Positions 8,252 through 16,490 of a stretch of 64,000 nt of DNA are shown piece after piece. Under the pieces are notes generated by a model, which did no database searches, was not told the origin of the DNA, and saw nothing but the letters and a program-made list of their open reading frames with translations. The DNA comes from Shinella sp. XGS7 (GTDB taxonomy: Bacteria > Pseudomonadota > Gammaproteobacteria > Burkholderiales > Burkholderiaceae_C), in NCBI RefSeq assembly GCF_020535565.1, contig NZ_CP084758.1, forward strand, positions 1,825,501 to 1,889,500. The letters run 5' to 3'. The number at the start of each line of letters is the position of its first letter. Position 1 is the first letter of the stretch. Made by a program: the position numbers and the translations under genes.

Positions 8252-9816
8252 TGAACCCGATGCGACGCCTTCCCTTCCCCCTGATGCCTCTGCTGGCCCT
8301 GATGGTGCTGGCCGCGCCCGCGCGGGCGCAGTCCTCCGAGGCGAGCGCCGAGCCCGTGCTGCCGCGTCCGGGCTTTCTGCAGGCGCAGCCGGCGGCCATC
8401 GAGCTGAACTGGACCCCGCTCAAGCTGCCCACCCAGGAGCGCATCGCCCTGCTGGGCGCCAGCTATCTGGTGGCCATGAACGAGGACTGGGGCATAGGCC
8501 CCAGCTTCTATGGCGCGGCCAAGGGCAATTTCGGCGGCATCTTCACCGTGGGCTTCACCGCGCAGCGGCGCTGGCGCCTGGGCTCGGATCTGCATGCCGC
8601 GGCCAGCCTCTATGCCGGCGCGGGCGGCGGCCTGAGCTCGGACAAGGTGCGCTTCGGCGGCGGCCTGATGCTGCGCCCCGAGCTCTCGCTGCGGCGCGAG
8701 TTCGGCAACTGGTACGGCGGCCTGGCCCTGGCCCACACCACCTTTCCGAATGGCCGCGGCAATGTGCGCGACACCACCCTGGGCTTTGTGCTGGGCTATT
8801 CGGACGGCTTTGTGAGCTATGCGCCCACCGACAGCGGCCGCCGCGTGGAGACCCTGCGCCGCAGCGGCCTGGGCTTTGACGAGATCAGCCTCAGCGGCGG
8901 CGTTTACAGCCCGCGCTCGGGCGCCAAGAACCGCAGCGGCGCGCCTGCCAAGCGCATGGGCAAGGCCGGTGCGGTGCTGCGCCAGTATGTGACCGAGGGC
9001 GCCTGGTGGGGTATCGAGGCCGCGGGCGCCGCCCAGGGCGGTGCCGATGGCTATATGGAGGTGCTGGCCACCATGGGCCAGGACTACGGCCTGGGCGGCA
9101 GCAAGAATTTCCGCGCCGGCTGGCATGTGGCCTCCGGCCTGGGCGGCGGCGGCGATATCGACACCGGCAATGGCTGGCTGGTCAAGGGCGGCCCCACCCT
9201 GCGCTGGAAGACGCCCTGGGGGCCCAGTCTGCACCTGGACGCGGGCGTGATGGGTTCGCTCACCGGCAGCTTCAAGTCCACCTATGCGCGTCTCTCCCTG
9301 GGCCTGCCCCTGGACCAGGGCGCGGGCAGCTTTGGCCAGCCCAATGATGCGCCCGGCGTGCTGCGCACCCAGACGGTCTACGCCAGCCTGCAGCACCTGA
9401 ACAAGGTGAAGTTCAAGGATGGTCGCCAGGAGAATGTGGGCCATCTGGCCATGGTCATGACCCGGGACCTGAGCGAGAACGTCTATGGCGTGGCGCAGGC
9501 CGGCAGCGCCGCCTTCGGCAGCGCGGGCGCCTACTCCTTCGGCCTCTTCGGCCTGGGCCTGCAGGCCAAGCCCTGGGCGCGCGGCCCGCGCGTGGGCGCG
9601 GAAATGCTGGTGGGCGCGGCGGGCGGCGGCGGCGTGGCCATCACCGGCGGCGCGGCCGCCCAGACCGAGGCCTGGGCGCAGTGGGAGTTCGGCCACCAGG
9701 ACCGCATCCGCCTGCGCACCGGTGTGGGCCAGTGGCGCTCCCTGCGCGGCCAGACCCAGAGCACGCCCCTGATCAACGTCTCCCTGGGCTACGCCTTCGG
9801 CACGGTCTCGCGCTGA
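8251..9816 (+). CDS. Unknown exported, probably outer-membrane beta-barrel protein
   Basis: 521 aa. A signal peptide (about 1-26) ends in APARA before QSS. The mature part is rich in glycine, alanine and alternating aromatic/polar stretches typical of amphipathic beta-strands, and ends in LGYAFGTVSR. No catalytic motif is seen. Its ATG uses the last base of the xerC stop, so it is probably translated from the xerC transcript, an unusual partner for a recombinase gene. I do not recognise the family; a role in surface structure or transport is only a guess. Confidence 0.6.
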   Translation: MNPMRRLPFPLMPLLALMVLAAPARAQSSEASAEPVLPRPGFLQAQPAAIELNWTPLKLPTQERIALLGASYLVAMNEDWGIGPSFYGAAKGNFGGIFTVGFTAQRRWRLGSDLHAAASLYAGAGGGLSSDKVRFGGGLMLRPELSLRREFGNWYGGLALAHTTFPNGRGNVRDTTLGFVLGYSDGFVSYAPTDSGRRVETLRRSGLGFDEISLSGGVYSPRSGAKNRSGAPAKRMGKAGAVLRQYVTEGAWWGIEAAGAAQGGADGYMEVLATMGQDYGLGGSKNFRAGWHVASGLGGGGDIDTGNGWLVKGGPTLRWKTPWGPSLHLDAGVMGSLTGSFKSTYARLSLGLPLDQGAGSFGQPNDAPGVLRTQTVYASLQHLNKVKFKDGRQENVGHLAMVMTRDLSENVYGVAQAGSAAFGSAGAYSFGLFGLGLQAKPWARGPRVGAEMLVGAAGGGGVAITGGAAAQTEAWAQWEFGHQDRIRLRTGVGQWRSLRGQTQSTPLINVSLGYAFGTVSR

Positions 9817-9852
9817 AGGCGCGGTGGCACCAGGCCCTGAGACAATCGGGGC

Positions 9853-11037
9853 ATGAAAGTCATACGTCTTCGCGCGGGCCGTGAGCGCTCGCTGCAGCGC
9901 CGCCATCCCTGGGTTTTTGAGAGCGCCATCGCCAAGGGTGGGGCCGATCCGGGCGAGACGGTGCGGGTGGAGTCCGCCGAGGGCGAGTTCCTGGCCTGGG
10001 CCGCCTTCAGCCCCAGCTCGCAGATCCGCGTGCGGGCCTGGAGCTTCGATGCGGCCGAGCGCATCGACGCGGCCTTCTTCGAGCGCCGCATCGCGCAGGC
10101 CCTGGCCATGCGCGAGCGCCTGCAAGTGCCCTCCGACGCGGTGCGCCTGGTGCATGGCGAGTCCGACGGCCTGCCCGGCCTGATCGTGGACCGCTATGGC
10201 GAGACCCTGGTGGCCCAGTTCGGCGCGGCCGGTGTGGAGCGCTGGAAGACGGTGATCGTGGAGGCCCTGCTGCGCCAGACCGGGCTCAAGCGCTTTTACG
10301 AGCGCTCCGACGCCAGCGTGCGCGCCCTGGAAGGCCTGCCCGAGCAGACCGGCTGGCTGGCCGGCGAGGGGGCCACCGAGCTGACCCTCCGCGAGCATGA
10401 CTGGCGTCTGAGCCTGGACATCGCCACCGGCCACAAGACCGGCTACTACCTGGACCAGCGCGACAACCGTCGCCGCTTTGCCGAAGTGGTGCGCCAGCAT
10501 GGCTGCAAGCGCGTGCTGAACTGCTTCAGCTACACGGGCGGCTTCTCGGTGGCCGCCCTGGCCGGCGGGGCCGAGCGCGTGATCAGCGTGGACTCGTCCG
10601 GCCCCGCCCTGGCGCGCGCCAGCGCCCATGTGGCGCTCAATGGCTTCGAGGCCGCGCGACACGAGGCCCTGGATGCCGATGTCAACAAGACCCTGCGCGC
10701 GCTGATCGCGGCGGGCGAGCAGTTCGATGCCATCGTGCTGGACCCGCCCAAGCTGGCGCCCACCTCGGCCCACGCCGAGCGCGCCGCGCGCGCCTACAAG
10801 GACATCAACCGCCTAGGGCTGAAGCTGCTGGCGCCTGGCGGTCTGCTTTTCACCTTCTCCTGCTCGGGCGGGGTGGGGCCGGAACTCTTCCACAAGATCG
10901 TGGCCGGCGCCGGCATGGATGCCCAGGTGGATGCCTACATCCTGGAGCGCGTGGCCGCCGCGCCCGACCACCCGCAAACCCTCTACTTCCCCGAGGGTGA
11001 CTACCTGAAGGGCCTCTTGCTGCTCAAGCAGGGCTGA
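9853..11037 (+). CDS. rlmI: 23S rRNA m5C1962 methyltransferase RlmI-type
   Basis: 394 aa. An N-terminal PUA RNA-binding domain (about 1-85) with the RHPWVFESAI block precedes a Rossmann methyltransferase domain. SAM-binding region around FSYTGGFSVAAL; LDPPK is the substrate-side motif and FSCSG holds the predicted catalytic cysteine. This layout fits RlmI rather than the RsmB type. The start is 36 bp after the outer-membrane protein gene; no neighbour relation is evident. Confidence 0.88.
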   Translation: MKVIRLRAGRERSLQRRHPWVFESAIAKGGADPGETVRVESAEGEFLAWAAFSPSSQIRVRAWSFDAAERIDAAFFERRIAQALAMRERLQVPSDAVRLVHGESDGLPGLIVDRYGETLVAQFGAAGVERWKTVIVEALLRQTGLKRFYERSDASVRALEGLPEQTGWLAGEGATELTLREHDWRLSLDIATGHKTGYYLDQRDNRRRFAEVVRQHGCKRVLNCFSYTGGFSVAALAGGAERVISVDSSGPALARASAHVALNGFEAARHEALDADVNKTLRALIAAGEQFDAIVLDPPKLAPTSAHAERAARAYKDINRLGLKLLAPGGLLFTFSCSGGVGPELFHKIVAGAGMDAQVDAYILERVAAAPDHPQTLYFPEGDYLKGLLLLKQG

Positions 11038-11065
11038 ACTTGGGAGAGCCCAGCTCGCGGCCGGC

Positions 11066-11554
11066 TCAGCGGGCCGCCAGCGGGCTCAGGTCCAGGCTGG
11101 GATCGAACTTGCTGCGCAGCACGCTGAAGAAGGCCTTGACGTTGCGCACGTTCGCGTCCTGCGTGAACAGGCGCAGCACCAGGGCCTGGTAGGCCGGCAT
11201 GTCCGGCACCTGAAGCACCAGCACGAAGTCCGGCCCGGGCGAGACGCGGTAGCACTGCTGCACCGCGCCCTCGGCCAGCACCTTCTGCTCGAAGGCCGCC
11301 AGATGCTCGGCGCCCTGGCGGTCCAGGGTGATTTCCACGATGGCCGTCAGGCCCGCGCCCAGCTTCTCGGGCGAGAGCAGGGCCACGCGCCGCTCGATCA
11401 CGCCGGCCTCCACCAGACGTCGCACCCGCCGCAGGCAGGTGGCCGGCGAGACATGGGCGCGCGCCGCCAGCTCCTGGTTGCTGAGCGAGGCGTCCTGCTG
11501 CAGCAGCTCCAGCACCCGCAAGTCGGTGGGATCAAGGCTGATTGAATATTCCAT
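11066..11554 (-). CDS. Lrp/AsnC family transcriptional regulator
   Basis: 162 aa, typical length. N-terminal winged helix-turn-helix (about 7-65, LSNQELAARAHVSPATCLRRVRRL) and C-terminal RAM ligand-binding/oligomerisation domain (about 70-150, with YRVSPGPDFVLVLQVPD). Such proteins usually sense an amino acid and often repress themselves. It is divergent from glmS across an AT-rich region holding two inverted repeats, so glmS or its own promoter are the likely targets. The effector cannot be told from sequence. Confidence 0.88.
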   Translation of the reverse strand: MEYSISLDPTDLRVLELLQQDASLSNQELAARAHVSPATCLRRVRRLVEAGVIERRVALLSPEKLGAGLTAIVEITLDRQGAEHLAAFEQKVLAEGAVQQCYRVSPGPDFVLVLQVPDMPAYQALVLRLFTQDANVRNVKAFFSVLRSKFDPSLDLSPLAAR

Positions 11555-11568
11555 ACAAAAGCATTCGG

Positions 11569-11617
11569 TTGAATATTATTTCAACACAAATGAATGAAGA
11601 CTGAATATTTCATTTGT
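11569..11617. promoter_or_regulatory. Two inverted repeats, candidate Lrp/AsnC operators
   Basis: The Lrp-glmS gap is strikingly AT-rich in a 70 % GC genome. TTGAATATTATTTCAA (11569-11584) is a 16-bp imperfect palindrome of the length Lrp proteins prefer. Just downstream ACAAATGAA (11586-11594) is mirrored by TTCATTTGT (11609-11617), nine-base arms with a 14-bp spacer. Both lie 15-65 bp upstream of the regulator start, as expected for autoregulation. Confidence 0.5.
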
Positions 11618-11729
11618 TGATTAATTTTGAAAGCAAATGGAATTGAGCTCTGCCTAGGATGCGAGCCATTCCCGGGGTGCCAGCCACCCCGGCATCCAGA
11701 CCTCAAGGCATAGCAGGGAGCAGCAAACC

Positions 11730-13595
11730 ATGTGTGGCATCGTCGGCGCCGTCAGTCAGCGCAATATCGTCCCCATCCTGATCGAAGGCCTCAAGCGCCT
11801 GGAGTACCGCGGCTACGACTCCTGCGGTGTGGCCGTGCATCAGTCGGGTGAACTCAAGCGTGCCCGCAGCACCTCGCGGGTGGCCGAGCTCGACGCTGCG
11901 GTGGCCGAGGACGCGATCGCCTCCGGAACCGGCATCGCCCACACCCGCTGGGCCACCCATGGCGCCCCGGCCGTGCACAACGCCCACCCGCATTTCTCCC
12001 ATGGCCCCGGCGCCGACGCCAATACCGCCACCGCCGGCCGTATCGCCCTGGTGCACAACGGCATCATCGAGAACCACGAGGATCTGCGCCACGAGCTCAA
12101 GGCCAAGGGCTATGTCTTCACCAGCCAGACCGACACCGAGGTGATCGCCCATCTGGTGGACCATTTCTACAACGGCGATCTGCTGGACGCCGTGCAGCAG
12201 GCCCTGGCGCGCCTGCGTGGCGCCTACGCCATTGCCGTGTTCTGCCGCGACGAGCCGCAGCGCGTGATCGGCGCCCGCGAGGGCTCGCCCCTGGTGCTGG
12301 GCGTGGGTGAGCAGGAGAACTTCCTGGCCTCCGACGCCATGGCCCTGGCCGGCGTGACCGACCAGATCGTCTACCTGGAAGAGGGTGATGTGGTGGATCT
12401 GCAGCTGGGCCGCTACTGGGTCAGCCGTCGCCATGCCGAGAGCGGCCGTTTCGAGGCTCAGCAGCGCGAGGTCAAGACCGTGCATGCCCACAGCGGCGCG
12501 GCCGAGCTGGGCCCCTATCGCCACTACATGCAGAAGGAAATCTTCGAGCAGCCGGTGGCCATCGCCAACACCCTGGACGCCGTCACCGGCATCAGCCCCG
12601 AGCTCTTCGGCGACGGCGCCTACCGCATCTTCAAGGAGGTGGACTCGGTCCTGATCCTGGCCTGCGGCACCAGCTACTACGCCGGCTCCACCGCCAAGTA
12701 CTGGCTGGAGAGCATCGCCAAGATCCCCACCAGCGTGGAGATCGCCAGCGAGTACCGCTACCGCGACAGCGTGCCCAATCCGCGCACCCTGGTCGTCACC
12801 ATCAGCCAGAGCGGCGAGACCGCCGACACCCTGGCCGCGCTCAAGCATGCCCGCGCCCAGGGCATGGAGCACACGCTGACGGTCTGCAATGTGAGCACCA
12901 GCGCCATGGTGCGTGAGTGCAAGCTGGCCTACATCACCCGCGCCGGTGCCGAGATCGGCGTGGCCTCCACCAAGGCCTTCACCACCCAGCTGGTGGGTCT
13001 GTTCCTGCTGACCCTGGCCCTGGCCCAGACCCGCGGCCATCTCGACGAAGCCCGTGAGGCCGAGCACCTCAAGGCCCTGCGCCATCTGCCGGTGGCCGTG
13101 CAGGCCGTGCTGGCGCTGGAGCCCCAGGTCATTGCCTGGAGCGAAGAATTCGCCCGCAAGGAGAATGCGCTCTTCCTGGGCCGCGGCCTGCACTACCCGA
13201 TCGCGCTGGAAGGCTCGCTCAAGCTCAAGGAAATCAGCTACATCCACGCCGAGGCCTATCCGGCCGGTGAGCTCAAGCACGGTCCCCTGGCCCTGGTGAC
13301 GGCCGAGATGCCCGTGGTGACCGTGGCGCCCAATGACGCGCTGCTGGAAAAGCTCAAGAGCAATATGCAGGAGGTGCGCGCCCGCGGCGGCCAGCTCTTC
13401 GTGTTTGCCGATGCCGACACTGCCATCGAAAGCGAGACCGGCCTGCATGTGATCCGCATGCCCGAGCACTACGGTGCGCTCAGCCCCATCCTGCACGTGA
13501 TCCCGCTGCAGCTGCTGGCCTATCACACCGCCTGCGCTCGTGGCACCGATGTGGACAAGCCTCGCAACCTGGCGAAGAGTGTGACGGTGGAGTGA
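11730..13595 (+). CDS. glmS: Glutamine-fructose-6-phosphate aminotransferase (isomerizing)
   Basis: 621 aa. Makes glucosamine-6-phosphate, the entry to cell-wall and LPS amino sugars. Cys2 of MCGIVG is the glutaminase nucleophile; TRWATHG and HNGIIENHE are glutaminase-domain motifs; two SIS sugar-isomerase domains follow ([16 protein letters not shown]) and the C-terminus is [11 protein letters not shown]. Compared with the E. coli enzyme there is an insert of about 12 residues (around [12 protein letters not shown]) before the HNG motif. AGCAGGGAGCAG precedes the ATG. No glmS ribozyme was seen in the short leader. Confidence 0.96.
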   Translation: MCGIVGAVSQRNIVPILIEGLKRLEYRGYDSCGVAVHQSGELKRARSTSRVAELDAAVAEDAIASGTGIAHTRWATHGAPAVHNAHPHFSHGPGADANTATAGRIALVHNGIIENHEDLRHELKAKGYVFTSQTDTEVIAHLVDHFYNGDLLDAVQQALARLRGAYAIAVFCRDEPQRVIGAREGSPLVLGVGEQENFLASDAMALAGVTDQIVYLEEGDVVDLQLGRYWVSRRHAESGRFEAQQREVKTVHAHSGAAELGPYRHYMQKEIFEQPVAIANTLDAVTGISPELFGDGAYRIFKEVDSVLILACGTSYYAGSTAKYWLESIAKIPTSVEIASEYRYRDSVPNPRTLVVTISQSGETADTLAALKHARAQGMEHTLTVCNVSTSAMVRECKLAYITRAGAEIGVASTKAFTTQLVGLFLLTLALAQTRGHLDEAREAEHLKALRHLPVAVQAVLALEPQVIAWSEEFARKENALFLGRGLHYPIALEGSLKLKEISYIHAEAYPAGELKHGPLALVTAEMPVVTVAPNDALLEKLKSNMQEVRARGGQLFVFADADTAIESETGLHVIRMPEHYGALSPILHVIPLQLLAYHTACARGTDVDKPRNLAKSVTVE

Positions 13596-14043
13596 GGCAA
13601 GACCTGACCCCGACTGTGCTCTGTGCGCCAGAAGGTCGAAAACACGCGACCTGATGGGCAAGTGGCCATGTACTGCCCGGCTTGGACAGGCGGGCGCTGA
13701 ACTTTGCCGGGCAGCAGGCGCTTGATGCCTCGATGGCGTCGGGCGCTGCTGCCATCGCGGTTTCTAGGCTCGGCCTGGTCCGTGTGGAAGTCTCGGTTCT
13801 GGCCCGGTCCGCGGTCACGCATTAGGCGTTTCCGGCCTGGCGTGTTACGCTGCCCGCATAGATTCGCGCAAGACCGTTTTCTTCTAAGGTCTTAACTGCA
13901 GCCCCGCTGGCCTCCCCAAGGCCTCTTCTCGCGAGCGGCTCGCTACAGCTCCCCCCGGCTGATTGCACTTGAGTGTTTCTGTCTCCGAAAGCCATGTCGG
14001 CCTCGGAGGATCGTGTTCATCCATTCGATTCAAAGGAAATCTC
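13596..14043 (+). other. Gene-poor gap between glmS and the cold-shock gene
   Basis: 448 bp with no convincing gene. One frame is open from about 13650 to 13825 and reads plausibly (ALDASMASGAAAIAVSRLG) but has no start or ribosome binding site, so it may be a remnant. The last 150-190 nt look like the long untranslated leader usual for cold-shock genes, with TCTCGCGAGCGGCTCGC able to fold and an AAAGGAAA ribosome binding site at 14032-14039. No terminator with a T-run was found after glmS. Confidence 0.4.
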
Positions 14044-14256
14044 ATGACGATTCAGACCGGCACCGTGAAGTGGTTCGACGACGGCAAGGGCTTTGGCTTC
14101 ATCGCCCCCGCCGATGGCTCCAAGGACCTCTTTGCGCATCATTCCGACATTCAGTCCAGCGGTGGCTTCCGCACCCTCGCCGAGGGCGCCAATGTTGAGT
14201 TCGAGGTGCGTCAGGGCGCCAAGGGCCCCCAGGCCACCAATATTCGCGCGCTGTAA
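14044..14256 (+). CDS. Cold-shock protein (CspA family)
   Basis: 70 aa single cold-shock domain. RNP-1 (KGFGFI) and RNP-2 (DLFAHHSDI) are intact, so it should bind single-stranded RNA/DNA and act as an RNA chaperone. ATG at 14044 follows AAAGGAAA. It lies behind a long leader, suggesting the temperature-sensitive control seen for cspA. A small unknown gene and infA follow on the same strand. Confidence 0.95.
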   Translation: MTIQTGTVKWFDDGKGFGFIAPADGSKDLFAHHSDIQSSGGFRTLAEGANVEFEVRQGAKGPQATNIRAL

Positions 14257-14283
14257 TCGCTGCGCGAAGACAGCTTGATCGGC

Positions 14284-14327
14284 CGGCACCGATGGTGCCG
14301 CCGCCTGACCGCGCGACGGCGGTCAGG
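14284..14327 (+). terminator. Tandem hairpins after the cold-shock gene
   Basis: Two adjacent stems: CGGCACC/GGTGCCG (14284-14290/14294-14300, loop GAT) and CCTGACCGC/GCGGTCAGG (14304-14312/14319-14327, loop of six). There is no T-run, so this may be an attenuator or 3' mRNA-protecting structure rather than a simple terminator. It argues against translation starting at the ATG inside the first stem (14292). Confidence 0.5.
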
Positions 14328-14363
14328 TTGATCAAGCCCATCAAGGCGCACGCCTCAAACCCG

Positions 14364-14579
14364 ATGCAGAACAACAGTATTGAGGTGGGGCGTTTCCTTG
14401 TCTCACCCATGACTTCGCGGGGTAGCGACGGACTTTTCGTTGCCTCAGTTTCCATTCGTTCCGGACGTGGCATGGCCAGCGTGGATCGCGTTATGCGATT
14501 CAAGGCGAGCTTCGCAACGCCGACGGCTGCACTGAGCTATGCCACGGTCGAAGGCAAAGCCTGGGCCGAGCAGCATTGA
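14364..14579 (+). CDS. Small conserved-looking protein of unknown function
   Basis: 71 aa from ATG 14364 (MQNNSIEVGRFLVSP); an upstream in-frame ATG at 14292 falls inside a strong hairpin and its extra residues look like random translation. The protein has a regular mix of beta-type residues and ends in EGKAWAEQH. No domain is recognised and no good ribosome binding site is seen. It lies between a cold-shock gene and infA, so a link to cold adaptation or translation is a fair guess but only that. Confidence 0.55.
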   Translation: MQNNSIEVGRFLVSPMTSRGSDGLFVASVSIRSGRGMASVDRVMRFKASFATPTAALSYATVEGKAWAEQH

Positions 14580-14661
14580 TCAGCGCCCTGTGCGGGCCGA
14601 TCCCGCCGGAACCATTCGCTAGCATGCGCTGCCTGTGTGGCGCTCCAGAAGGAGGGCCACC

Positions 14662-14922
14662 ATGGCCAAGGAAGAACTGATCGAGATGCGCGGCCTGGTC
14701 AACGAGGTGCTGCCCGATTCGCGGTTCCGTGTGACGCTCGAGAACGGGCATCAGATCGTGTGCTACTCCGGCGGCAAGATGCGCAAGCATCGCATCCGCG
14801 TGCTCGCGGGCGACAGCGTGTCGCTGGAAATGTCGCCCTACGATTTGACCAAGGGCCGCATCACCTTCCGCCATATCGAGCGCCAGGGCTCGTCGCCTGC
14901 CCAAAGAGCGGTTCGCCGCTGA
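14662..14922 (+). CDS. infA: Translation initiation factor IF-1
   Basis: 86 aa, one OB-fold S1-type domain: [25 protein letters not shown] and [11 protein letters not shown]. The start at 14662 follows AAGGAGGG. It is longer than the usual 72 aa because of a basic C-terminal tail ([13 protein letters not shown]). Burkholderiales commonly carry a second, longer infA away from the ribosomal protein operon and near cold-shock genes; this looks like that copy. Confidence 0.92.
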   Translation: MAKEELIEMRGLVNEVLPDSRFRVTLENGHQIVCYSGGKMRKHRIRVLAGDSVSLEMSPYDLTKGRITFRHIERQGSSPAQRAVRR

Positions 14923-14983
14923 GCGGCCATCACGCCGCTGCTGAAGGGCGGAAGGGCGGCGCGCGGCAGGACGAGCCCGTTAC

Positions 14984-15017
14984 GGGCCTGGGCGGCACGC
15001 TGCCCTGACCCAGGCCC
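14984..15017. terminator. GC-rich hairpin between infA and the convergent hydrolase gene
   Basis: Nine-base arms GGGCCTGGG (14984-14992) and CCCAGGCCC (15009-15017) around a 16-nt loop, in the gap between two genes that point at each other. No T-run on either strand; termination is an inference from position. Confidence 0.35.
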
Positions 15018-15053
15018 CGGCGCAAACCCAGGCTCGTGCCGCCGGCCGGGCCA

Positions 15054-15752
15054 TCACCAGGGCAGCGGCACCGCCTCGCCATTGGCCTTTTCGCCGTAGT
15101 AGAGCGAAGGCAGGAAGCGGGACAGGAAGCTGAACTCGGTGTAGCAATGCCGCATCAGGGCCAGTCCCAGCGCCTCGCTGGGCGCGTGGGCCGCGTCGCC
15201 CGCGGCACCCGCATCGAGGCCCAGCACAAAGCGGCTGCGCAGCACGCAGCCAAAGGGCGTGTCCTTGGTGACGTGCAGCATCTGCCCGCTCATCGGATCG
15301 CCATGAGGATCTAGCCTGACCTGATCGCCGAAGCCGATGCGTGCCGCCACGATGGCCGACACCTGCTGGCGGGCGAAAGCCTCGTCCACGGCCTGCGGCG
15401 CAAAGACCTGGCGCGGGTCATGAAACTTGAGCTTGGCGCTCACGGGCGGAATCTCCGCCAGGGATTCGACCGCCGAGATGCTGGCGCCGTAGTAGCTCTC
15501 ACCGCGCCGCCAATGGGCGTCCCAGCCCCGGTGTTCGATGTGATCGGCCGGGTGCCACCACTTGATGTGCTGCGTGGTCTCGAAGAAGGTGAACCACCAG
15601 TCCAGCATCCTGCCCTTGCAGCCATGCAGGTCGGTGCGCACCGCCACCAGCAGGCTACCGTCCGCCTGACGCTGCACGCCCATCTCCAGGGGCATGGGTG
15701 CGGGATCGAGCAAGGCGCTGTGGTCGAGCCAGGGTGTGGCGAACTGGGACAT
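15054..15752 (-). CDS. PhlG-like (2,4-diacetylphloroglucinol hydrolase family) protein
   Basis: 232 aa from the ATG at 15752, which follows AAAGGAACAG. The sequence matches the DAPG-hydrolase (PhlG) family: a W-rich core WWFTFFETTQH-x4-WHPADH (H62, H67, H71, H74) and HCYTEF (H202, E206) supply candidate zinc ligands. PhlG cleaves a C-C bond of diacetylphloroglucinol, the Pseudomonas antibiotic, to the monoacetyl form. No phlACBD synthesis genes are near, so this would act on an external or unrelated acyl-phenol. It is divergent from a TetR gene over a shared palindromic operator. Confidence 0.8.
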   Translation of the reverse strand: MSQFATPWLDHSALLDPAPMPLEMGVQRQADGSLLVAVRTDLHGCKGRMLDWWFTFFETTQHIKWWHPADHIEHRGWDAHWRRGESYYGASISAVESLAEIPPVSAKLKFHDPRQVFAPQAVDEAFARQQVSAIVAARIGFGDQVRLDPHGDPMSGQMLHVTKDTPFGCVLRSRFVLGLDAGAAGDAAHAPSEALGLALMRHCYTEFSFLSRFLPSLYYGEKANGEAVPLPW

Positions 15753-15783
15753 GATCTGTTCCTTTCGTGAATGACGAGTGGGC

Positions 15784-15815
15784 ATGATATTGGAAACGTT
15801 AAACGTTTCCAATAT
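15784..15815. promoter_or_regulatory. Perfect 29-bp palindromic operator over a divergent promoter
   Basis: ATATTGGAAACGTT (15787-15800), one central A, then its exact complement (15802-15815). On the minus strand -35 TTGGAA (15812-15807) and -10 TATCAT (15789-15784) are 17 bp apart, so the palindrome covers the hydrolase promoter. The mirror-image -35 (15790-15795) with a weaker -10 TATTGC (15813-15818) could drive the TetR gene. A repressor dimer here would shut both genes. Confidence 0.8.
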
Positions 15816-15847
15816 TGCTGCCTGCAGCTCGCACAGATCTATTGCCC

Positions 15848-16489
15848 ATGAGCGAACCCACCCAAGCACGGCGCGGACGACCGCCGCGACCGGAAGAAGA
15901 GACGAGACAGGCGCTGCTGCAAAGCGCCATGGACGTGCTGCTGGAAGGCGGCTACGAGGCGGCCACGATGGAGGCCATTGCCAAGCGCGCCGCCGTGGCC
16001 AAGAAGACCGTCTACCGCTACGCGCCCAACCGCGAGGCCCTGATCGGCCTGGCGGTGCGCCAGTGGACGGATGGCTATGCGTCCACCCTGCAGATCGAGC
16101 CGCGCGATGCCGACGATGTGCTGACCACCCTGCGGGCGATCCTGGACGACATCTGCCGGCATGTGCTGTCCGACACCGCGGTGCGCGTATTCCGGCTGCT
16201 GAGCAGCGAGTTCCCCGGCAAGCCGGAGATCCTGGCGCATTACCAGCGCAACGGCATCGAGCGCGGCCAGACCCTGCTGGCCGACTGGCTGGCCAAGCAG
16301 GCCAGCAAGGGGCTTGTGCACGCGCCCGCGCCGGCCGAGCTGGCCACGGTCATTCTGGCCATGGCCGTGGCCGAGCCACTGCGCCAGCGAGCCCTGGGGC
16401 TGATGCCCGCGCCGCCCGAGGGCGGCGTTGGCGCTCATCTCGAGGCATGCATGCGCGTGCTGGCGCGGCTGCTGCGGCCCGCGGCCTAG
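15848..16489 (+). CDS. TetR family transcriptional regulator
   Basis: 213 aa. N-terminal helix-turn-helix (about 17-62: AMDVLLEGGYEAATMEAIAKRAAVAKKTVYRY) and a C-terminal ligand-binding domain of the AcrR_C type. ATG at 15848; an upstream TTG at 15815 would start inside the operator. No ribosome binding site is obvious. The divergent PhlG-like gene and the perfect operator between them make it the probable local repressor, relieved by an aromatic ligand, by analogy with PhlH/PhlG in Pseudomonas. Confidence 0.88.
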   Translation: MSEPTQARRGRPPRPEEETRQALLQSAMDVLLEGGYEAATMEAIAKRAAVAKKTVYRYAPNREALIGLAVRQWTDGYASTLQIEPRDADDVLTTLRAILDDICRHVLSDTAVRVFRLLSSEFPGKPEILAHYQRNGIERGQTLLADWLAKQASKGLVHAPAPAELATVILAMAVAEPLRQRALGLMPAPPEGGVGAHLEACMRVLARLLRPAA

Positions 16490-16490
16490 C

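Noticed and set aside
11640-11729. glmS ribozyme
   Set aside because: The glmS leader is too short and lacks the ribozyme core; these ribozymes belong to Gram-positive bacteria.
13523-13822. A 99-codon minus-strand frame reading [17 protein letters not shown]
   Set aside because: This stretch is the exact antisense of the conserved GlmS C-terminus ([11 protein letters not shown]), so it recurs wherever glmS occurs and is not a gene.
13650-13825. Plausible-looking frame after glmS (ALDASMASGAAAIAVSRLG)
   Set aside because: No start codon with a ribosome binding site and no recognisable family; kept only as a comment on the gap.
14292-14363. Upstream start for the small gene after csp
   Set aside because: The ATG at 14292 overlaps the loop of a 7-bp hairpin and a second 9-bp hairpin follows; the extra 24 residues look non-coding.
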